Origin: Mycobacterium sp. KBS0706
Lineage (GTDB): Bacteria; Pseudomonadota; Alphaproteobacteria; DSM-16000; Inquilinaceae
Assembly (NCBI RefSeq): GCF_005938675.2
Contig: NZ_VCCH02000001.1
Coordinates: 171,389 to 235,388, forward strand
DNA length: 64,000 bases
Direction of reading: 5' to 3'
Part shown: one piece after another, positions 18,228 to 27,200 of the stretch
Layout of the letters: each line of letters starts with the position of its first letter
Numbering within the stretch: the first letter of the stretch is position 1
Program-made: the position numbers and the translations under genes
The notes under the pieces: generated by a model
What the model saw: only the letters and a program-made list of their open reading frames with translations
Told to the model about the DNA's origin: nothing
Database searches by the model: none

Positions 18228-18962
18228 ATGGGCGGGCAGGATTTCGCCGGGCGGCGGGTGCTGGTGACCGGCGCCGGCAAGGGCATCGGCCGGGCCACGG
18301 CGGTGGCTCTGCACCGGCGCGGCGCCGAGGTGATCGCCGCCACCCGCAGCCCGGATGACCTGGCGAGCCTGGCGCAGGAGACCGGCTGCCGCACCATCGC
18401 CGTCGACCTGGGCGATGCCGAGGCGACGCGGCGGGCGGCGGCCGAGGCGCTGCCGGTCGACGCGCTGGTCAACTGCGCCGGCACCACCACGCTGGAATCC
18501 TTCCTCGACACCTCGGTCGAGAACTTCGACCAGATCATGGCGGTGAACGCCCGGGCGCCGATGATCGTGGCCCAGGTGGTGGCGCGCGATCTGATCCGCC
18601 GCGGCCAGAAGGGCGCCATCGTCAACGTGTCGAGCGTGTCCTCCGCCATCGGCCTGCCGGACCACACCGCCTATTGCGCCTCGAAGGGCGCGCTGGACGA
18701 GATCACCCGGGTGATGGCGGTGGAGCTGGGGCCGCACGGCATCCGCACCAACAGCGTCAACCCGGTGGTGACGCTGACGCCGATGGCGGTGAAGGCGTGG
18801 AGCGACCCGGCCAAGTCCGGCCCGATGCTGGGCCGCATCCCGCTCGGCCGCTTCGCCCAGCCGGAGGAGGTCGCCGAGGTGATCCTGTACCTGCTCGGCG
18901 ACGGCTCGGCGATGATGAACGGCGCCATCGTGCCGGTCGATGGCGGCTTCCTGGCAACCTGA
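18228..18962 (+). CDS. SDR oxidoreductase, L-xylulose/carbonyl reductase-like
   Basis: A 244-residue classical short-chain dehydrogenase. The NADP-binding motif is TGAGKGIG (residues 14-21), NCAG lies near residue 83, and the catalytic Ser plus Tyr-x-x-x-Lys is in VSSVSSAIGLPDHTAYCASKGALD. The sequence runs parallel to mammalian dicarbonyl/L-xylulose reductase (DCXR) over its whole length, including the MAVELGPHGIRTNSVNP block and the C-terminal PVDGGFLAT. It probably interconverts a ketose and a polyol or reduces dicarbonyls. GGGAGGATGGC lies just before the ATG. No sugar-transport genes are adjacent. Confidence 0.85.
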   Translation: MGGQDFAGRRVLVTGAGKGIGRATAVALHRRGAEVIAATRSPDDLASLAQETGCRTIAVDLGDAEATRRAAAEALPVDALVNCAGTTTLESFLDTSVENFDQIMAVNARAPMIVAQVVARDLIRRGQKGAIVNVSSVSSAIGLPDHTAYCASKGALDEITRVMAVELGPHGIRTNSVNPVVTLTPMAVKAWSDPAKSGPMLGRIPLGRFAQPEEVAEVILYLLGDGSAMMNGAIVPVDGGFLAT

Positions 18963-18966
18963 CGGG

Positions 18967-19335
18967 TCACGGCGCCTCGCGGCACACCGCCTCGACATTG
19001 TGGCCGTCGGGGTCGAGCAGGAAGGCGCCGTAATAGTCGGGATGGTAGTGCGGCCGCAGCCTCGGCGCGCCGTTGTCGCGGCCGCCGGCGGCCAGCCCGG
19101 CCGCATGGAAGCGGTCGACCGTCGCCCGGTCCGGCGCCGCGAAGGCGACATGGGTGCCGGTGACGGCGCCATCATGCAGGCCGATCCAGAAGAAGGCCCT
19201 GCGGCCCACGCCGTAGCCGGCGAAGCTCTCGCCATCGGCGTAGAGCCGGGCGATGCCGAGCGCCGCCAGCAGCGCGTCGTAGAAGGCCCGCGACCGATCG
19301 AGATCGCCGACCCTGATGGTAACATGGTCCAGCAT
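18967..19335 (-). CDS. VOC (glyoxalase/bleomycin-resistance) family protein
   Basis: A 122-residue single-domain vicinal-oxygen-chelate protein. The opening MLDHVTIRVGDLDRSRAFYDALL and the closing AFLLDPDGHNVEAVCRE are the two beta-alpha-beta-beta-beta family blocks; His4 and the Glu near the end are candidate metal ligands. Family members include glyoxalases, dioxygenases and drug-binding proteins, so the substrate is open. It is convergent with the SDR gene, with 4 nt between their stops. Confidence 0.8.
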   Translation of the reverse strand: MLDHVTIRVGDLDRSRAFYDALLAALGIARLYADGESFAGYGVGRRAFFWIGLHDGAVTGTHVAFAAPDRATVDRFHAAGLAAGGRDNGAPRLRPHYHPDYYGAFLLDPDGHNVEAVCREAP

Positions 19336-19358
19336 GCGCCCCTCCCTATCCCTGTATC

Positions 19359-20090
19359 CTACAGCCCCCACAGCCCCGGCTCGAAGCGCCTTGGGGCGAC
19401 GCCGATGCCGTCTGCCGGAACGGCCACGGCCGCCGCCGCGCCTTCGATCGGCGGCAGGTCGTGCAGGTGCCAGTCCGCCTCGCCGACCGGACCTGGCGGC
19501 AGCTTCGGGCGGCTGGTCCGCTCGGCCGGGTCGGTGCTGACGGTGAAGCCGGTGAAGTCGAAGGAGAAGCCGCGGCCGATGCCCTTGGCCAGCGCCTCCT
19601 TGCGGGTCCAGACGGCATAGAACGCCGCGGTCAGCGCCGGGCCGGACAGGCCGGCCAGGGCCGCCCGCTCCGCCGTTGAATAGGCGATGCCGGCGACCTC
19701 CATCGGCGGCGGGTGCGACACGGTCTCGACATCGACCCCGACCTCGATGCCGCGGGCCAGCGCCACCACGGCCCAAGGACCGCTATGCGAGAGGTTGAAG
19801 CGCAGGTCGCCCTCCGCCAGCTCGGGCTTGCCCCAGGCATTCTGGCGGAAGCGCAGCCGGTCCGCGGGGAGGTCGAGCGTGCGGCCGAGCAGCAGCCGCA
19901 GCGCCGCATGGGCGCAGACGTAGCGGGCCCGCAGCAGGTCGGTGCGGAACGCGTCGGCGCGCCGCCGCTCCTCCGCCGACAGCACGGCCAGGCCGGCCGC
20001 CGGATCGCGCTCGGTGCGCAGGCGCCAGACATGGACCTGGCCCGGCGGCAGGTCGGGGAAGCCCGACGGCATGGCCCAGATGTCGGACAT
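19359..20090 (-). CDS. 4'-phosphopantetheinyl transferase (Sfp/AcpT type)
   Basis: A 243-residue enzyme that attaches the phosphopantetheine arm of CoA to carrier proteins. FNLSHSGPWAVVALA (about residues 98-112), GVDVE (about 117-121, metal-binding acidic residues) and WTRKEALAKGIGRG (about 161-174) are the three conserved blocks, and the length fits the Sfp type rather than AcpS. GAGGGG precedes the ATG. No polyketide or non-ribosomal peptide cluster lies in this window, so its carrier protein is elsewhere. Confidence 0.9.
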   Translation of the reverse strand: MSDIWAMPSGFPDLPPGQVHVWRLRTERDPAAGLAVLSAEERRRADAFRTDLLRARYVCAHAALRLLLGRTLDLPADRLRFRQNAWGKPELAEGDLRFNLSHSGPWAVVALARGIEVGVDVETVSHPPPMEVAGIAYSTAERAALAGLSGPALTAAFYAVWTRKEALAKGIGRGFSFDFTGFTVSTDPAERTSRPKLPPGPVGEADWHLHDLPPIEGAAAAVAVPADGIGVAPRRFEPGLWGL

Positions 20091-20143
20091 CGCCCCTCTT
20101 GCCCCTATATTCCGTCAGAATAGCGCTGATACCGCCGGGCGGC

Positions 20144-20276
20144 TCTCCCCCTCACCCTCCCGTCGCTTCGCGCCGGGCCCCTCTCTCTCACCGAGGAGAG
20201 GGGAGTCTGAGCCATGCCCTCATCACCTCTCCTTGGGGAGAGGTCGAAATCGGACAGCGATTTCGGGTGAGGGGGT
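20144..20276 (+). repeat. Intergenic modular repeat, family A
   Basis: About 133 nt bounded by CCCCCTCACCC and GGGTGAGGGGG. The right half has the order hairpin CCTCTCCTTGGGGAGAGG, then TCG, then a second hairpin (CGAAATCG/CGATTTCG), then GGGTGAGGGG. Nearly the same element in the same orientation lies at 52943-53073. It fills the space between the phosphopantetheinyl transferase and aldehyde dehydrogenase genes. Confidence 0.8.
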
Positions 20277-20309
20277 GGCGCCGGCCCCGCCGTTCCGGAG
20301 ACGGCCGCC

Positions 20310-22703
20310 CTACTCCCCGTAAGGCAGCCAGATGTTCTTCACCTGGGTGGCGCGGCGCAGGTAATCCCGCCCCTGGCCTTCGGTGTCGGACAGCCAGTCG
20401 CGGCGGCGGCCCTGGTTGGTCCAGGTGGCCTTGAGGTTGCCGGCGCTGGCCTTCTCCACCGCCGCCCCGCCTTCGGCCGGGCCGACATACCAGAGGGCGG
20501 CGACGTCGTCGTGCTCAGCCAAAGTCCTGGCCAGGACATCGCGCTCGCCGGTGACGATGTTGACCACGCCGTCCGGCACGTCGGAGGTGTCGAGCACCTG
20601 GTACAAATCGGTCGCCGCCAGCGGGTGGCGCGGCGACGGCACCACCACCACCCGGTTGCCCATGGCGATCGCCGGCACCACCAGCGAGACGAGGCCGAGC
20701 AGCGGCGCCTCGTCCGGGCACAGCAGGCCCATCACGCCCCAGGGCTCGTTCATCGCCAGCGTCACCTGGCGGGCGCGGGCGTCATGCACCTGGCCGTCAT
20801 ATTTGTCGGCGAAGCCGGCATAGAAGAAGATCCGCCGCACCGCGGCCTCGACCTCCGCCGCCGCGGCCCTGGCGGTGGCGCCGGTCATCGCGGCGATCCG
20901 GCGGGCGAACTCGTCGGAGCGGGCCGCCAGGTTCTCGGCCAGGAAGTACAGCACCTGGGCCCGGTTGTGCCCGGCCAGGCCGCCCCAGCCGGTGGCCTTG
21001 TGCGCGGCCTCGACCGCGTTGCGGATGTCCTTGCGGTTGCCAAGGCCGACCTGGCCCAGCGCCCGGCCCTTCGGGTCGAGCACGCTATAGCTGTAGCCGC
21101 CATCCGGCCGCGCCTGCTTGCCGCCGACATAGAGCTTGGCGGTACGGTCGATCGAGGGCAGGTCGTGGTCACCGCCCAGCGGCACCGCCGCCAGCAGGGC
21201 CGCGGCGACGGGCTTCAGCGCCGGCGCATCCTTCTCCCAGCCCGGCACCAGATATTCGTACAGGCCCTCGCGCCCGCCCTCGCGGCCGAAGCCGCTCTCG
21301 CGATAGCCGCCGAAGCCGACCGCGGCGTCGAACATGTTGGCGCAGTTGATCCAGACCACGCCGGCCTTCAGCCGCGCCGCGACATGCAGCGCCTGGTTCA
21401 CCGTCTCCGACCACACCGAGGACGCCAAGCCGTAGCGCGACGCGTTGGCCAGGGCCACCGCCTCATCCGGGGTGCGGAAGGTCGAGGCGGTCAGCACCGG
21501 GCCGAAGATCTCGTCCTGCGCGATGGTCGAAGCAGGCTCGGCCTCCGTGAACAATGTCGGCGGGAAGTACAGGCCGCCCTTGGGCAGCGTCGCCGCTTCC
21601 TGCCAGCAGGTCGCGCCCTCGGTCTTCCCGAGCTCGACATAGTGCTTGATCCGGTCGAGCTGCACCTGGGCGACGATCGGGCCCATGTCGGTCGACTTGT
21701 CGAGCGGGTCGCCGACCCGGAGCGTCGCCATGCGGCGCTTCAACTTGTCGTAGAGGCGATCGGCCACGCTCTCCTGCACCAGCAGGCGCGAGCCGGCGCA
21801 GCAGACCTGGCCCTGGTTGAACCAGATCGAATCCACCACGCCCTCGACCGCGGCGTCGAGGTCGGCATCGTCGAAGACGATGAAGGGCGACTTGCCCCCC
21901 AGTTCCAGCGACAGCTTCTTGCCGCTGCCGGCGGTCGCCTCGCGGATCCGGCGGCCGACCTCGGTCGACCCGGTGAAGGCGATCTTGTCGACATCGGCAT
22001 GCTCGACGATCAGCGCGCCGGTCGAGCCATCGCCGGTGACGATGTTCAGGACGCCCGGCGGCAGCCCGGCCTCCTGCGCGATCTCGGCGAAGAGCAGCGC
22101 GGTCAGCGGCGTGAACTCGGCCGGCTTCAGCACCACCGTGTTCCCGGCCGCCAGCGCCGGCGCCACCTTCCAGGCCAGCATCAGCAGCGGGAAGTTCCAC
22201 GGGATGATCTGGCCGCAGATTCCGACCGGGCGATAGCCGGGGAATTCGGTCTCGACCAGCGAGGCCCAGCCGGCGTGATGGTAGAAGTGGCGCGCGACCA
22301 GCGGGATGTCGATGTCCCGGCTCTCGCGGATCGGCTTGCCGTTGTCCATGGTCTCGATCACCGAGAGCAGCCGCTCGCGGCGCTGGACATGGCGGGCCAG
22401 GGCGTAGAGGTGGCGGGCGCGCTCGGCCCCCGGCAGCGCGGCCCAGCCCTTCTGCGCCCGGCGCGCGGCCTTGACCGCGGCGTCGACGTCCCTGGCGGTG
22501 CCCTGCGCCACCTGCGCCAGCGCTTGGCCCGTGGCCGGGTTCAGCACCTCGAAGCGGCCGCCCTCGGCCGGGGCGACGAACTTGCCGTCGATGAAATGGC
22601 CGAAGCCCTTCTCGTGCCGCGCCAGCCAGTCGCGGGCGATGCCGCTGTCCTCGGGCGCCGGGCCGTACTCCATGGTGTCGAGAATCTCCGCGATCCGGGG
22701 CAT
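20310..22703 (-). CDS. Two-domain aldehyde dehydrogenase (ALDH16-like)
   Basis: A 797-residue protein made of two aldehyde dehydrogenase units. The first (about residues 30-500) is complete: the general-base Glu is Glu267 in LELGG, the nucleophile is Cys301 in GQVCCAGS, and IIPWNFPLL and GSTEVG bind NAD. The second (about 515-797) is shorter, lacks the catalytic Cys/Glu motifs and looks structural, as in the ALDH16 family. It follows deoC by 12 nt, so it probably oxidises the acetaldehyde or another aldehyde released when deoxyribose-5-phosphate is cleaved. It is the last gene of the deoR-deoC-aldh operon. Confidence 0.88.
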   Translation of the reverse strand: MPRIAEILDTMEYGPAPEDSGIARDWLARHEKGFGHFIDGKFVAPAEGGRFEVLNPATGQALAQVAQGTARDVDAAVKAARRAQKGWAALPGAERARHLYALARHVQRRERLLSVIETMDNGKPIRESRDIDIPLVARHFYHHAGWASLVETEFPGYRPVGICGQIIPWNFPLLMLAWKVAPALAAGNTVVLKPAEFTPLTALLFAEIAQEAGLPPGVLNIVTGDGSTGALIVEHADVDKIAFTGSTEVGRRIREATAGSGKKLSLELGGKSPFIVFDDADLDAAVEGVVDSIWFNQGQVCCAGSRLLVQESVADRLYDKLKRRMATLRVGDPLDKSTDMGPIVAQVQLDRIKHYVELGKTEGATCWQEAATLPKGGLYFPPTLFTEAEPASTIAQDEIFGPVLTASTFRTPDEAVALANASRYGLASSVWSETVNQALHVAARLKAGVVWINCANMFDAAVGFGGYRESGFGREGGREGLYEYLVPGWEKDAPALKPVAAALLAAVPLGGDHDLPSIDRTAKLYVGGKQARPDGGYSYSVLDPKGRALGQVGLGNRKDIRNAVEAAHKATGWGGLAGHNRAQVLYFLAENLAARSDEFARRIAAMTGATARAAAAEVEAAVRRIFFYAGFADKYDGQVHDARARQVTLAMNEPWGVMGLLCPDEAPLLGLVSLVVPAIAMGNRVVVVPSPRHPLAATDLYQVLDTSDVPDGVVNIVTGERDVLARTLAEHDDVAALWYVGPAEGGAAVEKASAGNLKATWTNQGRRRDWLSDTEGQGRDYLRRATQVKNIWLPYGE

Positions 22704-22715
22704 GGGTCGGGCTCC

Positions 22716-23705
22716 TCAGGCGGAAGCGTGGCGGAAGCCGGCCGAGTACCGGCCGGTGACGAAATGCTCGATCTGGCGCTCGACATCGGCGAGCAGCGAG
22801 GAGGCGCCGATGCGGAACAGCTCCGGCTCCAGCCAGGGCCGGCCCAGCTCCTCCTTCATCAGGATCAGCCAGGCGATCGCGTCCTTGGCGGTGCGCAGCC
22901 CGCCGGCCGGCTTGAAGCCGACGCGCTCGCCGGTGCGGTCCAGGTAGTCGCGGATGGCGCGGACCATGACCAGGCTGACCGGCAGGGTGGCGTTGACGTC
23001 CTCCTTGCCGGTCGAGGTCTTGATGAAGTCGGCGCCGGCCATCATGCAGACCAGGCTGGCGGCCTCGACATTGCGCAAGGTCCTGAGGTCGCCGGTGGCC
23101 AGGATGGTCTTCAGATGCGCCTCGCCGCAGGCCTCGCGCATCGCCCGCACCTCGTCATAGAGCGCCGACCACTCCCGGTTCAGCACCTGGGCGCGGTGGA
23201 TGACGATGTCGATCTCGGCCGCCCCTTCCTCCACCGCGTAGCGGATCTCGGCCAGGCGCTGCGGCAGCGGCGTCAGCCCGGCCGGGAAGCCGGTGGCGAC
23301 CGAGGCGACCGGGATGCCGCTGCCGGCCAGCGCCTTCACCGCGGCGCCGACCATGGCCGGGTAGACGCAGACCGCGCCGACGGTCGGTGGCCGGTCGGAC
23401 AGGCCCAGCGCCTCGACCAGGTCGTCGCGCAGCGGGTGGCGGGCCTTGGCGCAGAGGCGCTGCACCCGGCCCGGCGTGTCGTCGCCGGCCAGGGTGGTCA
23501 GGTCCATGCAGGTCAGCGCCTTCACCAGCCAGGCGGCCTGGTATTCCTTCTTCACCGTGCGCCGCGTGGTCATGGTGGCGGCCCGGCGCTCGGCGGCGCT
23601 GAGATTGACCCGCGCCGCCTCGACCCAGTCCAGCTCCAGCGCCATGCCCGGGTTGCGATGGGTGTTCCGGACGGCCGTGTCGGCGTCGGCGCGTTGATCA
23701 GGCAT
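22716..23705 (-). CDS. deoC: Deoxyribose-phosphate aldolase
   Basis: A 329-residue class I aldolase cleaving 2-deoxyribose-5-phosphate into glyceraldehyde-3-phosphate and acetaldehyde. The Schiff-base lysine is Lys229 in FIKTSTGK, with a second catalytic Lys265 in GFKPAGG and an Asp in CMDLTTL. The first 50 residues are an extension compared with the 250-residue bacterial type; the length fits the longer eukaryote-like DeoC clade. Its ATG overlaps the stop of the upstream regulator by 8 nt (ATGCCTGA), giving translational coupling. Operon with the SorC regulator and the ALDH16-like enzyme. Confidence 0.93.
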   Translation of the reverse strand: MPDQRADADTAVRNTHRNPGMALELDWVEAARVNLSAAERRAATMTTRRTVKKEYQAAWLVKALTCMDLTTLAGDDTPGRVQRLCAKARHPLRDDLVEALGLSDRPPTVGAVCVYPAMVGAAVKALAGSGIPVASVATGFPAGLTPLPQRLAEIRYAVEEGAAEIDIVIHRAQVLNREWSALYDEVRAMREACGEAHLKTILATGDLRTLRNVEAASLVCMMAGADFIKTSTGKEDVNATLPVSLVMVRAIRDYLDRTGERVGFKPAGGLRTAKDAIAWLILMKEELGRPWLEPELFRIGASSLLADVERQIEHFVTGRYSAGFRHASA

Positions 23706-24702
23706 GGGTGCCTCCGCTGAGAAGCTGCGCGGCGGTGGCCGCGTCGGTGACCAGGACATTGACGAAGCCGGCGACGAGGCAGGCGCGGGCGATGCCCGCC
23801 TTCTGCGCCCCGGCGGCGACGCCGATCGAATGGGATTTCTCCCGCAGCGCCTCGGGCCTGAGGCCGATGGTGCGGGCATCGAGCTCGGGCGACACGATCC
23901 GGCCCTCGGCGTCGAGGAAACGGCCCAGCACGTCGCCGACCGCGCCGGCGCGCTGCAGCGCCGCGATCTCGCCGGCATCGAGATAGCCGGAGTCGACATG
24001 GACCGAGCGGCTGGCCATCGGCCCCATGCCGAAGCAGGCGACCGGGGCGGCGCGGGCGACATCGAGGATGCCGGCGATCACCGGATCCGCCTCCAGCACC
24101 GCGCGGGTGGCCGGGTTGCCGACGATGGCCGGCACCGGCAGCAAGGTGGCCGAGCCGGGGCCGGCCTCGGCGAAGCCCTCGGCCACAGCGTTGGTGCGGA
24201 AGGCGGTGCCGCGGATGGCGGTGGCGCCGTTCAGCAGCACCACCTGGACGCCCTCGTTCCAGCGCGGCGGCAGGCGCCTGGCCACCGCCGTCATGGTGCG
24301 GCCCCAGGACACGCCGACCAGGTCCGGCCGGGGCGCCAGCGCGGCGAGGTATTGCGCGGCGGCCTGGGCCACGGCGTCGATGGCGATGGCCTCGTCGGCC
24401 GCGCCCTCGCCATTCGCCGGGCCGGGCACCACGATCGCCTCGCGCAGGCCCCAGCGTTCCTGCAGCCTGGCCTCGAGGTCCGGCCGGCGCTGGCCCCGTG
24501 CCACGATCTCGATGCGGACGATGCCGGTCTCGCGCGCCTCCTGCAGCAGCCGGCCGACCTGCCAGCGGGTCAGGCCCAGCTCCTGCGCGATCTCGCTCTG
24601 GTTGCGGTCGAGGTCGTAATAGAGCTTGGCCGCCTGGACCATGAACTGCTCGCGCTGGGCGTCGGAGGTGACGCGATGCCCGAGATCGGCCTGGAGGGTC
24701 AC
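23698..24702 (-). CDS. SorC/DeoR-type sugar-binding transcriptional regulator
   Basis: A 334-residue regulator. The N-terminal helix-turn-helix is at about residues 20-60 (AAKLYYDLDRNQSEIAQELGLTRWQVGRLLQEAR), followed by the SorC sugar-phosphate-binding domain (about 75-330) with VGVSWGRTM and CFGMGPM segments. As the first gene of an operon with deoC it most likely senses deoxyribose-5-phosphate or a related sugar phosphate and represses its own operon. A short inverted repeat about 20 nt upstream of the ATG is a candidate operator. Confidence 0.88.
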   Translation of the reverse strand: MTLQADLGHRVTSDAQREQFMVQAAKLYYDLDRNQSEIAQELGLTRWQVGRLLQEARETGIVRIEIVARGQRRPDLEARLQERWGLREAIVVPGPANGEGAADEAIAIDAVAQAAAQYLAALAPRPDLVGVSWGRTMTAVARRLPPRWNEGVQVVLLNGATAIRGTAFRTNAVAEGFAEAGPGSATLLPVPAIVGNPATRAVLEADPVIAGILDVARAAPVACFGMGPMASRSVHVDSGYLDAGEIAALQRAGAVGDVLGRFLDAEGRIVSPELDARTIGLRPEALREKSHSIGVAAGAQKAGIARACLVAGFVNVLVTDAATAAQLLSGGTHA

Positions 24703-24724
24703 GGCGGCGCGTCCGTCAACATTT

Positions 24725-24739
24725 GAGCAATCTATGCTC
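24725..24739 (-). promoter_or_regulatory. Candidate operator of the deo operon
   Basis: GAGCA (24725-24729) and TGCTC (24735-24739) form a perfect inverted repeat with a 5-nt spacer, with further partial symmetry outside (TTN before and NAA after). It lies about 20 nt upstream of the regulator start, where a SorC-family repressor would bind. Sequence symmetry is seen directly; the function is inferred. Confidence 0.45.
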
Positions 24740-24833
24740 TAATGAGCGGACGCTACCTCCGTCACCTTGCCCTGTCAAGCAGCGGCGGACGGCGCTACCC
24801 TCCGCGCAAACTCATCGCCCGGAGGAAACGCCC

Positions 24834-25244
24834 GTGACCGACACCAGCCGCATCCTGACCGGCAAATGCTATTGTGGCGCCGTCCATTACGAAGTGGCCG
24901 ACGCGTTCCGCTACGCCCTGAACTGCCACTGCTCGAACTGCCGGCGGACGACCGGGTCGGCGTTCAAGCCCATCGCCGGGATCGAGCGCGGCAAGCTGAC
25001 CGTGACCCAAGGCCGGGATGCGCTGATGATCTATGGCGAGCCGGACCACAACAACACGCATTGCCGGGCCTGCGGGTCGCTGCTGTTCTCGGTGGTCCGC
25101 GACGGCGCCTATGTCCATGTCGCCATGGGCACGCTGGTCGACGACCCGACCATCCGGCCGACCGAGCACATCTTCGTCGGCTCGAAGGCGCCCTGGTACA
25201 CCATCGCCGATGACCTGCCGCAGTATGAGGAATTCCCGGGCTAG
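24834..25244 (+). CDS. GFA family protein (CENP-V/GFA zinc fold)
   Basis: A 136-residue protein started at GTG because GGAGG lies 8-12 nt upstream; no ATG is suitably placed. Zinc-binding cysteines occur as CYCGAV (N-terminus), CHCSNCRR and CRACGS, the usual GFA pattern. The annotated activity of the family, glutathione-dependent formaldehyde activation, is doubtful for most members. Its last 4 nt overlap the end of the convergent NmrA-like gene. A second GFA gene lies at 58.2 kb. Confidence 0.85.
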   Translation: MTDTSRILTGKCYCGAVHYEVADAFRYALNCHCSNCRRTTGSAFKPIAGIERGKLTVTQGRDALMIYGEPDHNNTHCRACGSLLFSVVRDGAYVHVAMGTLVDDPTIRPTEHIFVGSKAPWYTIADDLPQYEEFPG

Positions 25245-26110
25245 CCGGCCGCCCGGCGCACCAGCGCAGCCAGCACCTCGGCCAGCGGCGTGGTGCCGCG
25301 CCGGACTTCGCCGCCCTCGACCTCGATCCGCCCGGCATTGTGGGCGTCGTAGAGATCGGTGATCAGTCGGACATAGCCCTCGCTCAGCCCGCCCGCCGCC
25401 AGCGCCTGCTCCCATTGGCCGCGCGGCAAGGCCACCGCCTGGACCGACCGGCCGAGCGGGCCGGCCAAAGCGGCGGCGGCGTCCAGCGCGGTGTAGCGCT
25501 GCGGCCCCTCGGCATGGAGGATGCGCGGCGGCACCGCCGCCGCGGCCAGCAGGTCCGCCGCGATCAGCCCGACATCGGGGGCCGAGACGGTCGGGAAGCG
25601 CTTGTCGAGCGGATGGTGCAGGCTGGCCAGAAAGCCGGTGGCCATGGCGGGGCGCAGCGACCGCGCCCAGTTTTGCATATGCTCGGCCGAGCGCAGGAAG
25701 GTCACGCCGGGCAGGCCTCCGAGTCGCTGCTCCAGGTGATGGAACAGCTCGGTGATGCCGGTGCCGGCCGCATGCTGGGCGCCGTAGTCGGAGATGGCGA
25801 CCGTCCGCGGCGGCCGCGCCGCTTCCAGCGCCCAGGACAGGCTCTCGATCAGGCCCCGGGCCTCGGCCGCGGCGTCGCCGCGCGATGGGGCCAGCGGCAC
25901 GATCGCCAGCACGCCCGCGGCACCCTGCAGCGCCGCGGTCAGCGCGCCAGTGTCGGCGATGTCGGCGGCGGCGATCTCGCAGCCGGCCTCAGCCAGCGCG
26001 CTCGCCTTGCCGGGGTCGCGGACCACCGCCCGCACCGCCCTGCCCCGCCGCCGTAGCTCCCGCGCCGCGGCCCCGCCGATCCGGCCTGTGGCGCCGATGA
26101 TGACGAACAT
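25241..26110 (-). CDS. NmrA-like NAD(P)-binding protein
   Basis: A 289-residue atypical SDR from the ATG preceded by GGGAGA. The N-terminal Rossmann motif is IIGATGRIGGAAA, and the Arg-rich segment RAVVRDPGKASAL that follows suits NADP(H). The usual catalytic Tyr-x-x-x-Lys is not evident, as in NmrA/HSCARG sensors of the NADP redox state, though some members are quinone reductases or isoflavone-type reductases. The HMQNWARSL segment resembles the substrate pocket of NmrA-like proteins. No operon partner is visible. Confidence 0.8.
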   Translation of the reverse strand: MFVIIGATGRIGGAAARELRRRGRAVRAVVRDPGKASALAEAGCEIAAADIADTGALTAALQGAAGVLAIVPLAPSRGDAAAEARGLIESLSWALEAARPPRTVAISDYGAQHAAGTGITELFHHLEQRLGGLPGVTFLRSAEHMQNWARSLRPAMATGFLASLHHPLDKRFPTVSAPDVGLIAADLLAAAAVPPRILHAEGPQRYTALDAAAALAGPLGRSVQAVALPRGQWEQALAAGGLSEGYVRLITDLYDAHNAGRIEVEGGEVRRGTTPLAEVLAALVRRAAG

Positions 26111-26288
26111 GATGCTTCTCCCGCTATGTCCCGGATGGGGTCGGGCGGGACTTTGCCGCGGCGGCGCCGGTCCGGTCGCGCCGGAACGGACGGCGCAGCG
26201 CCGGAACGGACGGCGGCCATGCGCCATCGGCGGTCACCTGGCTGGAACGGCGGCGCTCGATCCGGCGCAAGCGGTGCGCCGGCCGCCG

Positions 26289-27078
26289 TCAGGCTGACTG
26301 CGGCCGCTTCCTCGTTGCGGCTGCAGTCCCCTCACCACGGATCCTAGGCGGTTGCGTCGGTCTTATCCTGACCCGCAGGGCCTTGCCGTCCGGCTGGTCG
26401 ATGTCGAACGCCCCGGTCTGTCGGACCAGATCGCTGAGCTTGCGATAGCCATAGGTGCGCGGATCGAAGTCGGAGGCGATGTTCGCGAGGCGCTGCCCCA
26501 CCGCGGCCAATCCAACCCAGCCGTCCTCCGCCTCCAGCTGCGCGACGGCCTTCGTCAGGACGGGAATGGGCCTTGGCCGGGGGCCAGAGAGCCTTGGCGG
26601 AGGGCCCCTCTTCGGGAGCCGATACCTCGGCCTCAGACAACAGGTTCTCGGTGTAAATGAATCTGCGGCACGCCTGCCGGAAGCTCTCGGGCGTCTTCTG
26701 CTCCCCGAACCCATAGACATCGGCGCCCTGCTCGCGGAGACGCGACGCCAGGCGCGTGAAGTCGCTGTCCGAGGAGACGAGACAGAAACCGTCGAACCGG
26801 CCGCTGTGCAACAGGTCCATCGCATCGATCACCAGAGTGATATCGGACGCGTTCTTGCCGGTCGTGTAGGCGAATTGCTGATACGGGTCGATCGCGTATT
26901 TCTGCAGGATATCCGCCCACGACTTCAGGCGTTGGCTCGAGAAATCGCCGTAGATCCGCCGGACACTGGCCTCGCCGAATTTGGCGACTTCTTCGAAAAG
27001 TCCGGCCGCGATGCGCGGCGACGTGTTGTCGGCATCGATGAGAATGGCAAATCGGGGCAAGCGGTTTTCATCTGCCAT
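26289..27078 (-). pseudogene. NYN-domain/LOTUS protein with a frameshift
   Basis: The first part, from the ATG at 27078 (GAGGTG upstream), encodes an intact NYN ribonuclease-like domain with the acidic residues of ILIDADN and VSSDSDF (residues about 1-160). After GPSAKA near 26590 the reading frame changes: the original frame continues as non-coding-like Arg/Gly-rich sequence to 26344, while the next frame carries a clear OST-HTH/LOTUS domain (ending about 26350, with DGWVGLAAVGQRLANIASDF and YGYRKLSDLV). Family proteins normally have both in one chain. A 1-nt gain or 2-nt loss around 26570-26600 explains this. It is either a real lesion or a sequencing error; the NYN part alone could still be made. 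Confidence 0.75.
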
Positions 27079-27200
27079 GGCGGGCACCTCGATCGGCAAA
27101 GCTCCCACGCTTGAGGTCCCGGGAGCCACTCATCGTCGCAGCATAGCAAGGCCAGGGGCGGGATGTAGCCGATCCTGCGCCGGTCTTGCCATGACGGCCT

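Noticed and set aside
20511..23720. Plus-strand open frame of over 1000 codons
   Set aside because: It is antisense to the well-supported ALDH16-like and deoC genes and has no domain character.
23954..24062. Extension of the DeoC frame upstream beyond 23705
   Set aside because: It runs over the conserved C-terminal domain of the SorC regulator; the coupled ATG at 23705 is the natural start.
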